Of a stretch of DNA of 64,000 bases, positions 8,833-16,441 are shown piece after piece. Source of the stretch: Azospirillum oryzae (lineage in GTDB: Bacteria > Pseudomonadota > Alphaproteobacteria > Azospirillales > Azospirillaceae); contig NZ_VTTM01000008.1 in the NCBI RefSeq assembly GCF_008364795.1, positions 186,001-250,000 of the forward strand, in the 5' to 3' direction. Below the pieces are notes generated by a model. The model did not search any database. It saw only the letters and a list, made by a program, of their open reading frames with translations, and was not told the origin of the DNA. The first letter of the stretch is position 1. Each line of letters begins with the position of its first letter. Made by a program: the position numbers and the translations under genes.

Positions 8833-9824
8833 CAGGGCGCTTCCGCCAGCAGGCGGCGCAGCCGCTCGCCGTCCAGCCAGTCGTCGTTGCCGTCGCTGGC
8901 ATAGCGGAAGCCGTCGGTCACCGGGCGGGCGTTCAGCCGCTCGTATGGCGCGTGCTGCCAGAAGGTGAAAGTCGGTTCGATGACGTAGCGGTCGGCCAGC
9001 TCGTAGGTCTGGCGGGAATCGTCCTCGGTGATCATCACCTCGTGCAGCTTCTCGCCCGGCCGGATGCCGACGATCCGCTGCGGCAGATCCGGCGCCATGG
9101 CGCGGGCGAGGTCGGCGATGCGCATGCTCGGGATCTTCGGCACGAAGATCTCGCCGCCCTGCATCATGGCGAAGCAGGACAGCACGAAATCGACGCCATG
9201 CTGCAGGGTGATCCAGAAGCGGGTCATCCGCTCGTCGGTGACCGGCAGATGGTCGGCCCCCTCGGCGATCATCTTGCGGAACAGCGGGACGACGCTGCCG
9301 CGCGATCCCACCACATTGCCGTAGCGCACCACCGCGAAGCGGATATCGAGCGTGCCCGACAGGTTGTTGGCGGCGATGAAGATCTTGTCCGATGCCAGCT
9401 TGCTGGCGCCATAGAGGTTGATCGGGTTGGCCGCCTTGTCGGTCGACAGCGCGACGACACGCCGCACCCCCGCCGACAGCGCCGCCCGCACCACATTCTC
9501 CGCCCCATAGACGTTGGTGTTGATGCACTCCATCGGGTTGTATTCGGCGGCCGGCACATGCTTCAGCGCCGCGGCATGGACGCAGAAATCGACGCCGCGC
9601 ATCGCCAGCTTCAGCCGCTCGCAATCGCGCACGTCGCCGATGAAGTAACGCAGCGTCGGCGCCCACTCCGCCGGCATGTGCTGCTGCATCTCGTACTGCT
9701 TGAACTCGTCGCGGGAGAAGATGATGACCCGGCGCGGTTTGGCGTGGCGCATCACCGTCTCGACGAAGCGGCGGCCGAAGGAGCCGGTCCCCCCCGTCAC
9801 CAGGACCGAGCGGCCGTCCAGCAT
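8832..9824 (-). CDS. pseB: UDP-N-acetylglucosamine 4,6-dehydratase (inverting)
   Basis: A 330-residue short-chain dehydrogenase/reductase, the usual PseB length. MLDGRSVLVTGGTGSFGRRF is the NAD(P)-binding TGxxGxxG start, followed by RDEFKQYEMQ, typical of PseB/FlaA1. The enzyme converts UDP-GlcNAc to the 4-keto-6-deoxy-L-arabino sugar, the first step of pseudaminic acid synthesis. The start at 9824 is chosen from family alignment memory; an in-frame upstream ATG (9920) would add 32 residues with no homology and no ribosome site. It is translationally coupled to pseC by a 4-base overlap. Confidence 0.9.
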   Translation of the reverse strand: MLDGRSVLVTGGTGSFGRRFVETVMRHAKPRRVIIFSRDEFKQYEMQQHMPAEWAPTLRYFIGDVRDCERLKLAMRGVDFCVHAAALKHVPAAEYNPMECINTNVYGAENVVRAALSAGVRRVVALSTDKAANPINLYGASKLASDKIFIAANNLSGTLDIRFAVVRYGNVVGSRGSVVPLFRKMIAEGADHLPVTDERMTRFWITLQHGVDFVLSCFAMMQGGEIFVPKIPSMRIADLARAMAPDLPQRIVGIRPGEKLHEVMITEDDSRQTYELADRYVIEPTFTFWQHAPYERLNARPVTDGFRYASDGNDDWLDGERLRRLLAEAP

Positions 9825-10044
9825 GCGCAACCCCGCCTCCAGACCTCCGTCCGCCCCGTCCGGGGTCCATCCCTCGGGTCCGCTGGCCTTGCTGGAATGA
9901 GTCGTCACCGCCGGTTCCATCCGTTGAAGGTCCGCATCGCTCGAAACCGCCGGGAGACCTCCCGCGCTCCGGATGGTCCGGGGCGGGCGCCAAGTCGGGA
10001 TCGAAATGAACCCCGACCGTAGCCGGTGCTTTCTGACGATCGGG

Positions 10045-11337
10045 TTAATTCACTCCGTCCCCCGGCGCAAGGCCCCCGGCAGGCGGACAGGAGGGCAGCC
10101 TCCCCGCCTGCACGTCCTCCAGCAGGCGGATCTGCGCCGGCAGGCAGACGGTGGCGAGGTCGAAGCGCTCCACCGCCGTCATCCTTGCGGCGGCCGACAG
10201 GGCGGCGCGCAGATCCGGGTCGTCCAGCACCGTCTCCACCCGGTCGGCGAGCGCCATGGGATCGAAGAAGCCGGTCAGCAGCCCGTTCACCCCGTCCTCG
10301 ATCACCTCGGCGACCGGCGGCGTGTCGGACCCGACGATGACGGCGCCGCAGGCCATCGCTTCCAGCATCGACCAGGACAGGACGAAGGGGAAGGTCAGGT
10401 AGATGTGGGCGCGCGAGACGCGCAGGACCGACAGGTAGTCCTCATAGGGCAGCTTTCCCAGCACATGCAGCCGCGCCGCCTCAGGCCGCGGGCTGCCGGC
10501 GGCGTCCAGCATCGTCTCCCGCCACATCGTCTCGCGCCAGGTGCCGCCCCCCTCCGGTGGCGCGCCGTAGCTGACCTCGTCGCCGCCCACCACCAGGATG
10601 TGCAGCTTCGGCCGGCGCCGCAGCAGCTCCGCCGCCGCCCGCATGAAGGTGGGAAAGCCGCGGTAGGGCTCCAGGTTGCGGGCGACATAGGTCACCACCT
10701 CGTCCTCGCGCGACAGGGTCCGGCCGTCGGGCAGGGTGACGGTGGCGGCCGGATCCGGCCGGCAGACCGCGGTGTCGACCCCGTCATGGATCACCGAGAT
10801 GCGCGGGCGGAAGACGTCGGGATGCTGGCGCCGCTGCCATTCGGTCGGGCTGACGCCCCAGTCCATCGCCTCCAGCCCGGCCAGCAGCGAGGCGTTCTTG
10901 GTGCGGATGCGGCAGCGCGTCTCCAGCGTCACCGGCCGTTCCGGATCGAAGCCGACGTCCGACCCGTCGGCCCGATAGAAGAACTCGCAATAGAGCAGCA
11001 AGCGGGCGTCCGGGAACAGGTCCTTCAGGAACAGCGCCTCGCCCCAGCCGGGATGGGCGCAGATCACGTCGGGGGTGAAGCCCGCCTTCTGCAGGGCCAG
11101 CCCGGCCCGCACCGCGCCCTGCCCGTGCAGGACCTGCCCCTCGAACATGCGGATATAGGGGTGGGTGCCCTCCCCCGGCTCGCGCGTCGGCCGGTAGAGC
11201 GCCATCTGCACGCCCTTCGGCAGCTCGCGCCGGACCTTGCCGATGAAGGCGACCTGATGGGCCGGGTCGGCCGCGAAATGGCGGACGAGATGCTTGTACT
11301 GGCCAGGGGTGTTCTGGTGGACGAACAGGATCCGCAT
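10045..11337 (-). CDS. family 4 glycosyltransferase
   Basis: A 430-residue GT-B fold glycosyltransferase. The N-terminal MRILFVHQNTPGQYKHLVRHFA motif is characteristic of the glycosyl transferase family 4 group found in polysaccharide clusters. The C-terminal half has the group 1 signature: VARNLEPYRGFPTFMRA, then LSWSMLEAMACGA, then PPVAEVIEDGVNGLL with the conserved E-x7-E region. Cytoplasmic or membrane-associated; the sugar donor cannot be read from sequence. The start is set at MRILFVHQ (11335-11337); the upstream in-frame extension is Arg/Pro-rich and lacks homology. It is probably the first gene of the minus-strand glycan block that continues to pseB-pseC. Confidence 0.82.
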   Translation of the reverse strand: MRILFVHQNTPGQYKHLVRHFAADPAHQVAFIGKVRRELPKGVQMALYRPTREPGEGTHPYIRMFEGQVLHGQGAVRAGLALQKAGFTPDVICAHPGWGEALFLKDLFPDARLLLYCEFFYRADGSDVGFDPERPVTLETRCRIRTKNASLLAGLEAMDWGVSPTEWQRRQHPDVFRPRISVIHDGVDTAVCRPDPAATVTLPDGRTLSREDEVVTYVARNLEPYRGFPTFMRAAAELLRRRPKLHILVVGGDEVSYGAPPEGGGTWRETMWRETMLDAAGSPRPEAARLHVLGKLPYEDYLSVLRVSRAHIYLTFPFVLSWSMLEAMACGAVIVGSDTPPVAEVIEDGVNGLLTGFFDPMALADRVETVLDDPDLRAALSAAARMTAVERFDLATVCLPAQIRLLEDVQAGRLPSCPPAGGLAPGDGVN

Positions 11338-11671
11338 GGAAAAACAATGCCCGGAAGACGGAGAAGCGGGGCGACAGCCTGCAACCATCCGGCGGCGCTG
11401 TCGATGGGGAATGGGGTTTCCCGCATCTGGCCGCAATCTGACTGCGATCAGACCGGAACGGCTTCTTCATGAAAAAGCGAACGGGAAAAGGCTGCACAAA
11501 AAAACCGTGGAAATGAATGGTCATCGAGATGCCGCGAAATCACCCCAGCCTGCACCCTCCTGCAACCTCCGGGCTGTTATCCAAACAACGATTACACGGA
11601 TTTTTGTTGCCATTATGCATATTGCTTAAGTACAGGTTTCTATCATTGAATGCGTTGGGGGAGCATTGAAA
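11338..11671. promoter_or_regulatory. divergent intergenic region between the GT4 and barrel-protein genes
   Basis: 334 bases with no gene, between two divergently transcribed genes, so promoters in both directions are expected. The part at 11575-11650 is AT-rich. A weak candidate for the plus-strand gene is TTGTTG (11604-11609), a 17-base spacer and TAAGTA (11627-11632), which fits the sigma-70 consensus poorly. The ribosome site GGGGGAG at 11657-11663 is 8 bases before ATG 11672. Confidence 0.35.
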
Positions 11672-12955
11672 ATGGAATTTCTTTCGTTGAAACGCCTCAA
11701 GGCTGCCGTCGGCCTGGGGGGTGCGGTTGCCGCGGCGATGCTCGGCGGCGGCATGCCAGCGGGGGCGGCCGAGCTGTTCGGGCTGAGCGGCACGGTCACC
11801 GGCACCAACGGCGTCTCGCAGAGCGGCTCGGTGACGTTCAACGCCATCGAGGACATGGCCAACAAGCTCGACAATGCCGGGCTGCGCTCCGTGTTCAGCA
11901 ACTACACCAGCGTGTCGGCCGCCAACGTGACGCTGAACGTCCGCGGCCTTCCGGCGACGGCGTCCTACGCGCTCAACTCCACCGCGCTGCGCTTCCAGGT
12001 GCCGTCGGCCGGCATCGACATCACCTTCCGGGGAGCCACCCGCGACCAGAGCCAGGACCAGCTGCTGGACTTCCTCAAGGGCAAGGGGTCCAGCCTCCTG
12101 ACCGAGATGCTGAAGTCGCTCGTCGCCAACTCGCCGGTCGATCCGGTGGCCGGCAACCCGGCCAGCCTTCAGAGCCGCATGAGCGAGCAGACCTTCGGCA
12201 ACGCCACCGGCTTCGGCACGCTGGGGGATCCCACCGGGACGCCGGACGGCAAGGGCGGCTTCGTGGCCGTGCCCAACCTCGTCACCGTGGGCGGAGACGT
12301 CGGCGTCGCGCGGTCCGGCGGCTACACCAGCCAGATCGCCACGATCCCGATCAAGTACTCGTACTATTTCAGCGATCCGCGCTACGCCATCACCGTCGAC
12401 CTGCCGATCACCTATGTCCGCACCGAAGGCGCCAACTCCGGCCAGGCCTCGCTCGGCCTCGGCTTCCGCTTCCCGGTTGCCGAGAACTGGTATCTGGTCC
12501 CCTCCGCCCGCGTCGGCGCGGCCGGTTCGCTGGACCTCGGCGCCGGGGCGCTCCTGTATTCGGGCGATCTGACCAGCGTCTACAACATCTACACCGGCGA
12601 CCTCAAGGTCACGATCGGCAACGGCGTCGGCTATTACCGGTCGCAGAAGCTCCATATCGGCGACGTCAGCATCGACTATGACCTGCAGAACACCGCGCTG
12701 AAGAACGGCGTCAGCGTCGAAGGGCCGCTGGGCTTCACGATGTTCGACCGGCCGACCTCCTGGCAGGCTTACGTCACCGACACCCACATGTTCGGCGACA
12801 AGCTGTATGTGCAGCATTACGACGAAGTCGGCCTGCTGTTCGGCACCCGCCCGACCATGGACGGCCAGTCCTGGGACTCCTTCCGCCTCGGCGTCAGCTA
12901 CACGCACGGCAACAACTACAACGCTCTGAAGGCCAATTTCGGCTACCGCTTCTGA
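11672..12955 (+). CDS. putative outer-membrane beta-barrel protein
   Basis: A 427-residue exported protein. Residues 1-33 form a signal peptide ending PAGAAE (cleavage after AGA likely). The body is rich in alternating polar/hydrophobic strands with Tyr/Trp/Phe girdles (YSYYFSDPRYAITVDLPITY, LGLGFRFPVAENWYLVPSAR) and the protein ends in NFGYRF, the terminal Phe typical of BAM substrates. I do not recognise a named family. Residues about 40-200 look less barrel-like and could be a periplasmic domain. ATG 11672 is preferred over TTG 11666 because its spacing to GGGGGAG is 8 bases. The CHAT lipoprotein gene follows 92 bases downstream on the same strand, so the two are probably partners. Confidence 0.75.
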   Translation: MEFLSLKRLKAAVGLGGAVAAAMLGGGMPAGAAELFGLSGTVTGTNGVSQSGSVTFNAIEDMANKLDNAGLRSVFSNYTSVSAANVTLNVRGLPATASYALNSTALRFQVPSAGIDITFRGATRDQSQDQLLDFLKGKGSSLLTEMLKSLVANSPVDPVAGNPASLQSRMSEQTFGNATGFGTLGDPTGTPDGKGGFVAVPNLVTVGGDVGVARSGGYTSQIATIPIKYSYYFSDPRYAITVDLPITYVRTEGANSGQASLGLGFRFPVAENWYLVPSARVGAAGSLDLGAGALLYSGDLTSVYNIYTGDLKVTIGNGVGYYRSQKLHIGDVSIDYDLQNTALKNGVSVEGPLGFTMFDRPTSWQAYVTDTHMFGDKLYVQHYDEVGLLFGTRPTMDGQSWDSFRLGVSYTHGNNYNALKANFGYRF

Positions 12956-12965
12956 CGCGGAACCG

Positions 12966-13007
12966 GGTTTCCCGCGAGGCCGGACCGTGCCGGCCTCGCG
13001 GGAAACC
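12966..13007. terminator. perfect 18-bp hairpin between barrel and CHAT genes
   Basis: The arms at 12966-12983 and 12990-13007 are perfectly complementary (GGTTTCCCGCGAGGCCGG and its reverse complement) with a 6-base loop. No T tract follows on either strand, so a full intrinsic terminator is unlikely. It may partly terminate transcription or protect the 3' end of the upstream mRNA, giving more of the barrel protein than of the CHAT protein. Confidence 0.6.
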
Positions 13008-13047
13008 TCGACCTGGCCCCATCCGGAACGGCTTCAGGAGCACCGCC

Positions 13048-15555
13048 ATGCCGCCTTTCACCCTCTTCGCCTCCAAGCACACCGGTCCCGCCGGGCGGGC
13101 GACGCCGCCTTTCCGCCGGCTCGCGCTGCTGGGTCCTCTGCTCGGCCTTCTGCTGGGAACGGCGCTGTCGGGCTGCGGCGGTGGCGTCATGGCGGTGAAC
13201 TACATCGCCAGCCAGTCAGAGCTGAAGGCGTCCGCCAACCTGTCGGACACCGATCTGGCGGACCTGCGCGACGGCCGCCTGACGGCGCTGCGCGAGCGCT
13301 ATGACCATGTGCCGGCCGACCGGCTCAGCGACGGACAGCTGTCGCTGCTTTGCGACGTGCGGCTGAAGCTGCAGGATTTCGGCAGGGCACAGCTCTGCAA
13401 CGAGACTTTGGCCGTGCGCGCCGCACGGAACGGCGATGCCGCCCTGATCGGCAAGGTGCGCGGCAGGCGCGCCCTGTTCGCCCTGGCCCAGCAGCGCTAT
13501 GGCGACGCCGTCGCCGAACTGGAGGGCAACCAGAACGAGGGAGCCCGTTACGTGCGCGCGCTCGCCCAGGCCCGGCTCGGCAAGACCGCGGAGACCCGCG
13601 ACGCCGCGGCGTTGCTGGGCAGGCAGTTCAAGCCCCGCCCCGTCTTCTACGCGGCCTCGCTCTACGCCGCGGCCGGCGACTGCGGGCAGTCCCTGCGGCT
13701 GCTGGAGGACCCGGAACGGCGGCTGCTCGCCGATTACGGTCTGACCGCCCTTTCCGCTGGCGCAAGCGCCAGCCCATCTGGTGGCGCAAGCGCCAACCCA
13801 TCTGGTGGCGCAAACGCCAACCCATCTGGTGGCGCAAGCGCCAACAAGGCCCCGTTCCGCCTCGATGTCTTCGACGATTTCAGCTATGGCTGGTTCGGCG
13901 ACTTCTCCTTCGCGCCGGCCGCCAATGTCTATGTGGAGATGCTGGCGGCGCAATGCATGGCCGAAACCGGCCGGACCGCCATGGCGGTCGACCGGCTGAA
14001 CCGGCTGCTGGCCTTCCCCGATCTGCCGGCCTACCGCGACGTCCACTGGGCGGCGATGTACCGGCTGGGCCGTCTGCGCCAGCAGGCCGGCGACCGGGAC
14101 GGCGCCCTGTCGCTGTTCCGCTCCGCCGCCGAGGTGGTGGAACAGTCGCGCGCGACCATCCTCAGCGAAGACGGCCGCATCGCCTTCGCTCTCGACAAGC
14201 AGCAGCTCTATGGCGATCTGGTCGACGGGCTGCTCCGCCAGGGGCGGCAGGAACAGGCGCTGGAGGTGGTGGAGCGCGCCAAGAGCCGCGTCCTGGTCGA
14301 CATGCTGTCCAGCCGGCGCGACTTCGCGCCGGACGACCTGCCGGTCGGGGAGGCGCGCCAGCTGCTCGCCCAACTCGACGAGGCGCAGGCCTCTTTCTCG
14401 ACGATCGCCTTGCGTGGCGACGGCGGGGCTGCGGGCGGCGGTACGGATGCCGCCTTGTCGGCGATCCGCGCCGCCAACGGCCGCATCCGCAGCCGGTCGC
14501 CCAGCCTGGCCCCCCTGGTCAGCGCCGTTCCCTTCCGCTTCGCCGAGCTGACGGCGGTCCTCCAGCCGGGAGAGGCCGGCGTCGTCTATTACAATGTCGG
14601 AGATCACTGGTACGCGTTCGTCCTGTCTTCCGGAACGGCGCGCACGGTCGATCTGGGGACGCCGCCGGTCCGGACGCTGGTGCTGCAATTCCTCAAGCAG
14701 CTGTCGGATCCGGCCAGCACCGGCTATTCCGCCGCCGCGCGCGCGCTCGGCGACGCGGTGCTGACACCGGTGCTGGCCGGCGCGTCCGGACAGAAGCTGC
14801 TGATCGTCCCGCACGGTCCGCTCCATTACGTCCCGTTCGCCGCCATTGACGGCGCGGGCGGCCCGCTGGTCGCCCAACGCGCGATCCGGATGGCGCCCAG
14901 CCTCAGCGCGCTGGTCGCAACGCGGTCCCGGCCAGGCATGACGGCAGGCGCGGCCGACCGCCGCGGCGCGATCTTCGGCAACCCCGCCCGGCGCGAGGCC
15001 GGCCTCAACCTCCCGGGAGCCGAGGCCGAGGCGCAGGCGATCGCGCATATCTATCCCAAATCGGACCTGTTCCTGCGCGGTCAGGCCACGCTTGACCAGT
15101 TCCGCAGCGCGGCGCAGGGCAAGGCCTTCGTCCACATCGCCGCACACGGCCTGTTCCAGCCGGCCGATCCATTGGCGTCGCGCCTGCTGTTCAGCCCATC
15201 CGGCGACAACTCCGGCGATCTGACGGTCGGCGACCTCTACGGCATGCGGCTGGACTCGTCGCTGGCGGTGCTCAGCGCCTGCCAGACCGGTCTCAGCGAC
15301 GTATCGCCGGGCGACGACCTGATCGGGCTGGTCCGCGGCTTCATGTTCTCCGGGGTGGGTGGGGTCGTCGCCACTTATTGGAACGTTGCCGACGAATCGA
15401 CCGCGCTGCTGATGCAGACCTTCTACAGCCGCCTGAAATCCGGCGCCTCGGCGCAGGAGGCTTTGCAGGCCGGCCAGACGGCGGTCCGGCAGCGCTTCCC
15501 CCATCCCTTCTACTGGGCACCTTTCGCCCTGATGGGGGGCGATGCCCGTCTCTGA
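13048..15555 (+). CDS. exported TPR-CHAT domain lipoprotein
   Basis: An 835-residue protein. Basic N-terminus and hydrophobic helix (LALLGPLLGLLLGTALSGC) end in a lipobox with Cys at about residue 47, so it should be a lipoprotein. Residues 70-440 are alpha-helical tetratricopeptide-like repeats, interrupted near 235-268 by a Gly/Ala/Ser/Asn linker coded by a minisatellite. Residues about 540-835 form a CHAT domain (caspase-like, HetF-associated): His700 in HIAAHGLF and Cys745 in LSACQTGL form the expected catalytic dyad, followed by GFMFSGVGGVVATYWNV. CHAT proteins are often proteases; the substrate here is unknown. GGAG at a 7-base spacing supports the start. Location in the envelope, and not the cytosol, is unusual for a CHAT peptidase. 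Confidence 0.87.
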   Translation: MPPFTLFASKHTGPAGRATPPFRRLALLGPLLGLLLGTALSGCGGGVMAVNYIASQSELKASANLSDTDLADLRDGRLTALRERYDHVPADRLSDGQLSLLCDVRLKLQDFGRAQLCNETLAVRAARNGDAALIGKVRGRRALFALAQQRYGDAVAELEGNQNEGARYVRALAQARLGKTAETRDAAALLGRQFKPRPVFYAASLYAAAGDCGQSLRLLEDPERRLLADYGLTALSAGASASPSGGASANPSGGANANPSGGASANKAPFRLDVFDDFSYGWFGDFSFAPAANVYVEMLAAQCMAETGRTAMAVDRLNRLLAFPDLPAYRDVHWAAMYRLGRLRQQAGDRDGALSLFRSAAEVVEQSRATILSEDGRIAFALDKQQLYGDLVDGLLRQGRQEQALEVVERAKSRVLVDMLSSRRDFAPDDLPVGEARQLLAQLDEAQASFSTIALRGDGGAAGGGTDAALSAIRAANGRIRSRSPSLAPLVSAVPFRFAELTAVLQPGEAGVVYYNVGDHWYAFVLSSGTARTVDLGTPPVRTLVLQFLKQLSDPASTGYSAAARALGDAVLTPVLAGASGQKLLIVPHGPLHYVPFAAIDGAGGPLVAQRAIRMAPSLSALVATRSRPGMTAGAADRRGAIFGNPARREAGLNLPGAEAEAQAIAHIYPKSDLFLRGQATLDQFRSAAQGKAFVHIAAHGLFQPADPLASRLLFSPSGDNSGDLTVGDLYGMRLDSSLAVLSACQTGLSDVSPGDDLIGLVRGFMFSGVGGVVATYWNVADESTALLMQTFYSRLKSGASAQEALQAGQTAVRQRFPHPFYWAPFALMGGDARL
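13756..13845 (+). repeat. 24-bp minisatellite inside the CHAT gene
   Basis: Units at 13756-13779, 13780-13803, 13804-13827 and a partial unit at 13828-13845. Each unit encodes GGASANPS and contains the palindrome GGCGCAAGCGCC. The copies differ by only 1-3 bases, so the expansion is recent. Because 24 is a multiple of 3, gain or loss of a unit lengthens or shortens the linker without breaking the frame. Confidence 0.95.
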
Positions 15556-15625
15556 CGGCCGGTGGCATGTCTCCGCAAAAAAGTTTAATAACCGGTCAGA
15601 CCCACAACCGAACGGCCCGTCCGCC

Positions 15626-16291
15626 ATGCAGCTCCTCCATCCCTGGCAGCAGGTCACCGTCGGCAGCGGCCTGATGCTGCATGCCCCCCTGACCGTCCGC
15701 GCCGATGCGGCAACGCTTCAGCGCGAGTTCGCGGCCCTCGACGCGGCGACGGGGGACGAGGGGCGCCAGTTCAGGGCCGGCGACGGCAGCTGGTCGTCGA
15801 TCACCCTGATCGACGAGGGGCTCGGCTCCGACGGCATGCGCGCCATCGGCCGGCCGACCCCGGCGCTCGACCTGATGCCGAGCGCCCGCGGCCTGCTGGA
15901 GGGGTTGGGCTGCCGCATCCTGTCCTGCTACGTCCACCGGCAGGAGCCGGGCGGCCTGCTCCGCTGGCATTACGACAATGCCGCCCTGCACTGGCCCGAA
16001 GCGCGGCTGATCGTTCCGGTCCTCGTCCCGTCCGCCGCGGTGACCTGGATCGGCGACAGCCCCGCCGCCTATCCGGCCGGCGTGCCGTGGGCTGCCGACT
16101 TCACCTTTCCCCATCAGGTGGAGAACGCGCCGGAGGCGCAGCGCATCGTCCTGCTGGTGGACGTGGTCAGCGACGACCACGCCCGGTCCCTCGCCCCGGC
16201 GGAGCTGTACGACCGGCCGGCGCTCCGCCACGCATTGAGGGAGCAGGCGGTGGCCAGTCTCCTGGCGAACCGGGATCTGGGGCCGGTCTGA
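15626..16291 (+). CDS. aspartyl/asparaginyl beta-hydroxylase-like dioxygenase
   Basis: A 221-residue protein resembling the Asp/Asn beta-hydroxylase family of 2-oxoglutarate/Fe(II) dioxygenases. Candidate iron ligands are His115 and Asp117 in LRWHYDN and His163 in FPHQVEN; Arg173 (EAQRIVLLVD) would bind 2-oxoglutarate. No signal peptide or membrane segment, so probably cytoplasmic. The substrate is unknown; family members hydroxylate Asp/Asn side chains of proteins or peptides. ATG 15626 has no clear ribosome site. An in-frame ATG at 15542 would overlap the CHAT stop by 14 bases and is preceded by a G-rich run, so translational coupling from there is possible. It could be cotranscribed with the CHAT gene. 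Confidence 0.75.
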   Translation: MQLLHPWQQVTVGSGLMLHAPLTVRADAATLQREFAALDAATGDEGRQFRAGDGSWSSITLIDEGLGSDGMRAIGRPTPALDLMPSARGLLEGLGCRILSCYVHRQEPGGLLRWHYDNAALHWPEARLIVPVLVPSAAVTWIGDSPAAYPAGVPWAADFTFPHQVENAPEAQRIVLLVDVVSDDHARSLAPAELYDRPALRHALREQAVASLLANRDLGPV

Positions 16292-16441
16292 CGCGGAACG
16301 CCCGACGGCGGCTCATCCCCCGCGAGCCGCGGCCTTCTCAAGTCCCACGAAGGATCCGTTCCGCCGCTGTCGCCTTGCGCCTATAAGGTTTCCGTCCGCC
16401 GGCGGTGCCCGGCCCATCGCGCGACGGAGCGCCGACGCCCC

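Noticed and set aside
11540-12907. 455-codon minus frame over the barrel gene
   Set aside because: Shadow; the plus frame has signal peptide, C-terminal Phe and ribosome site.
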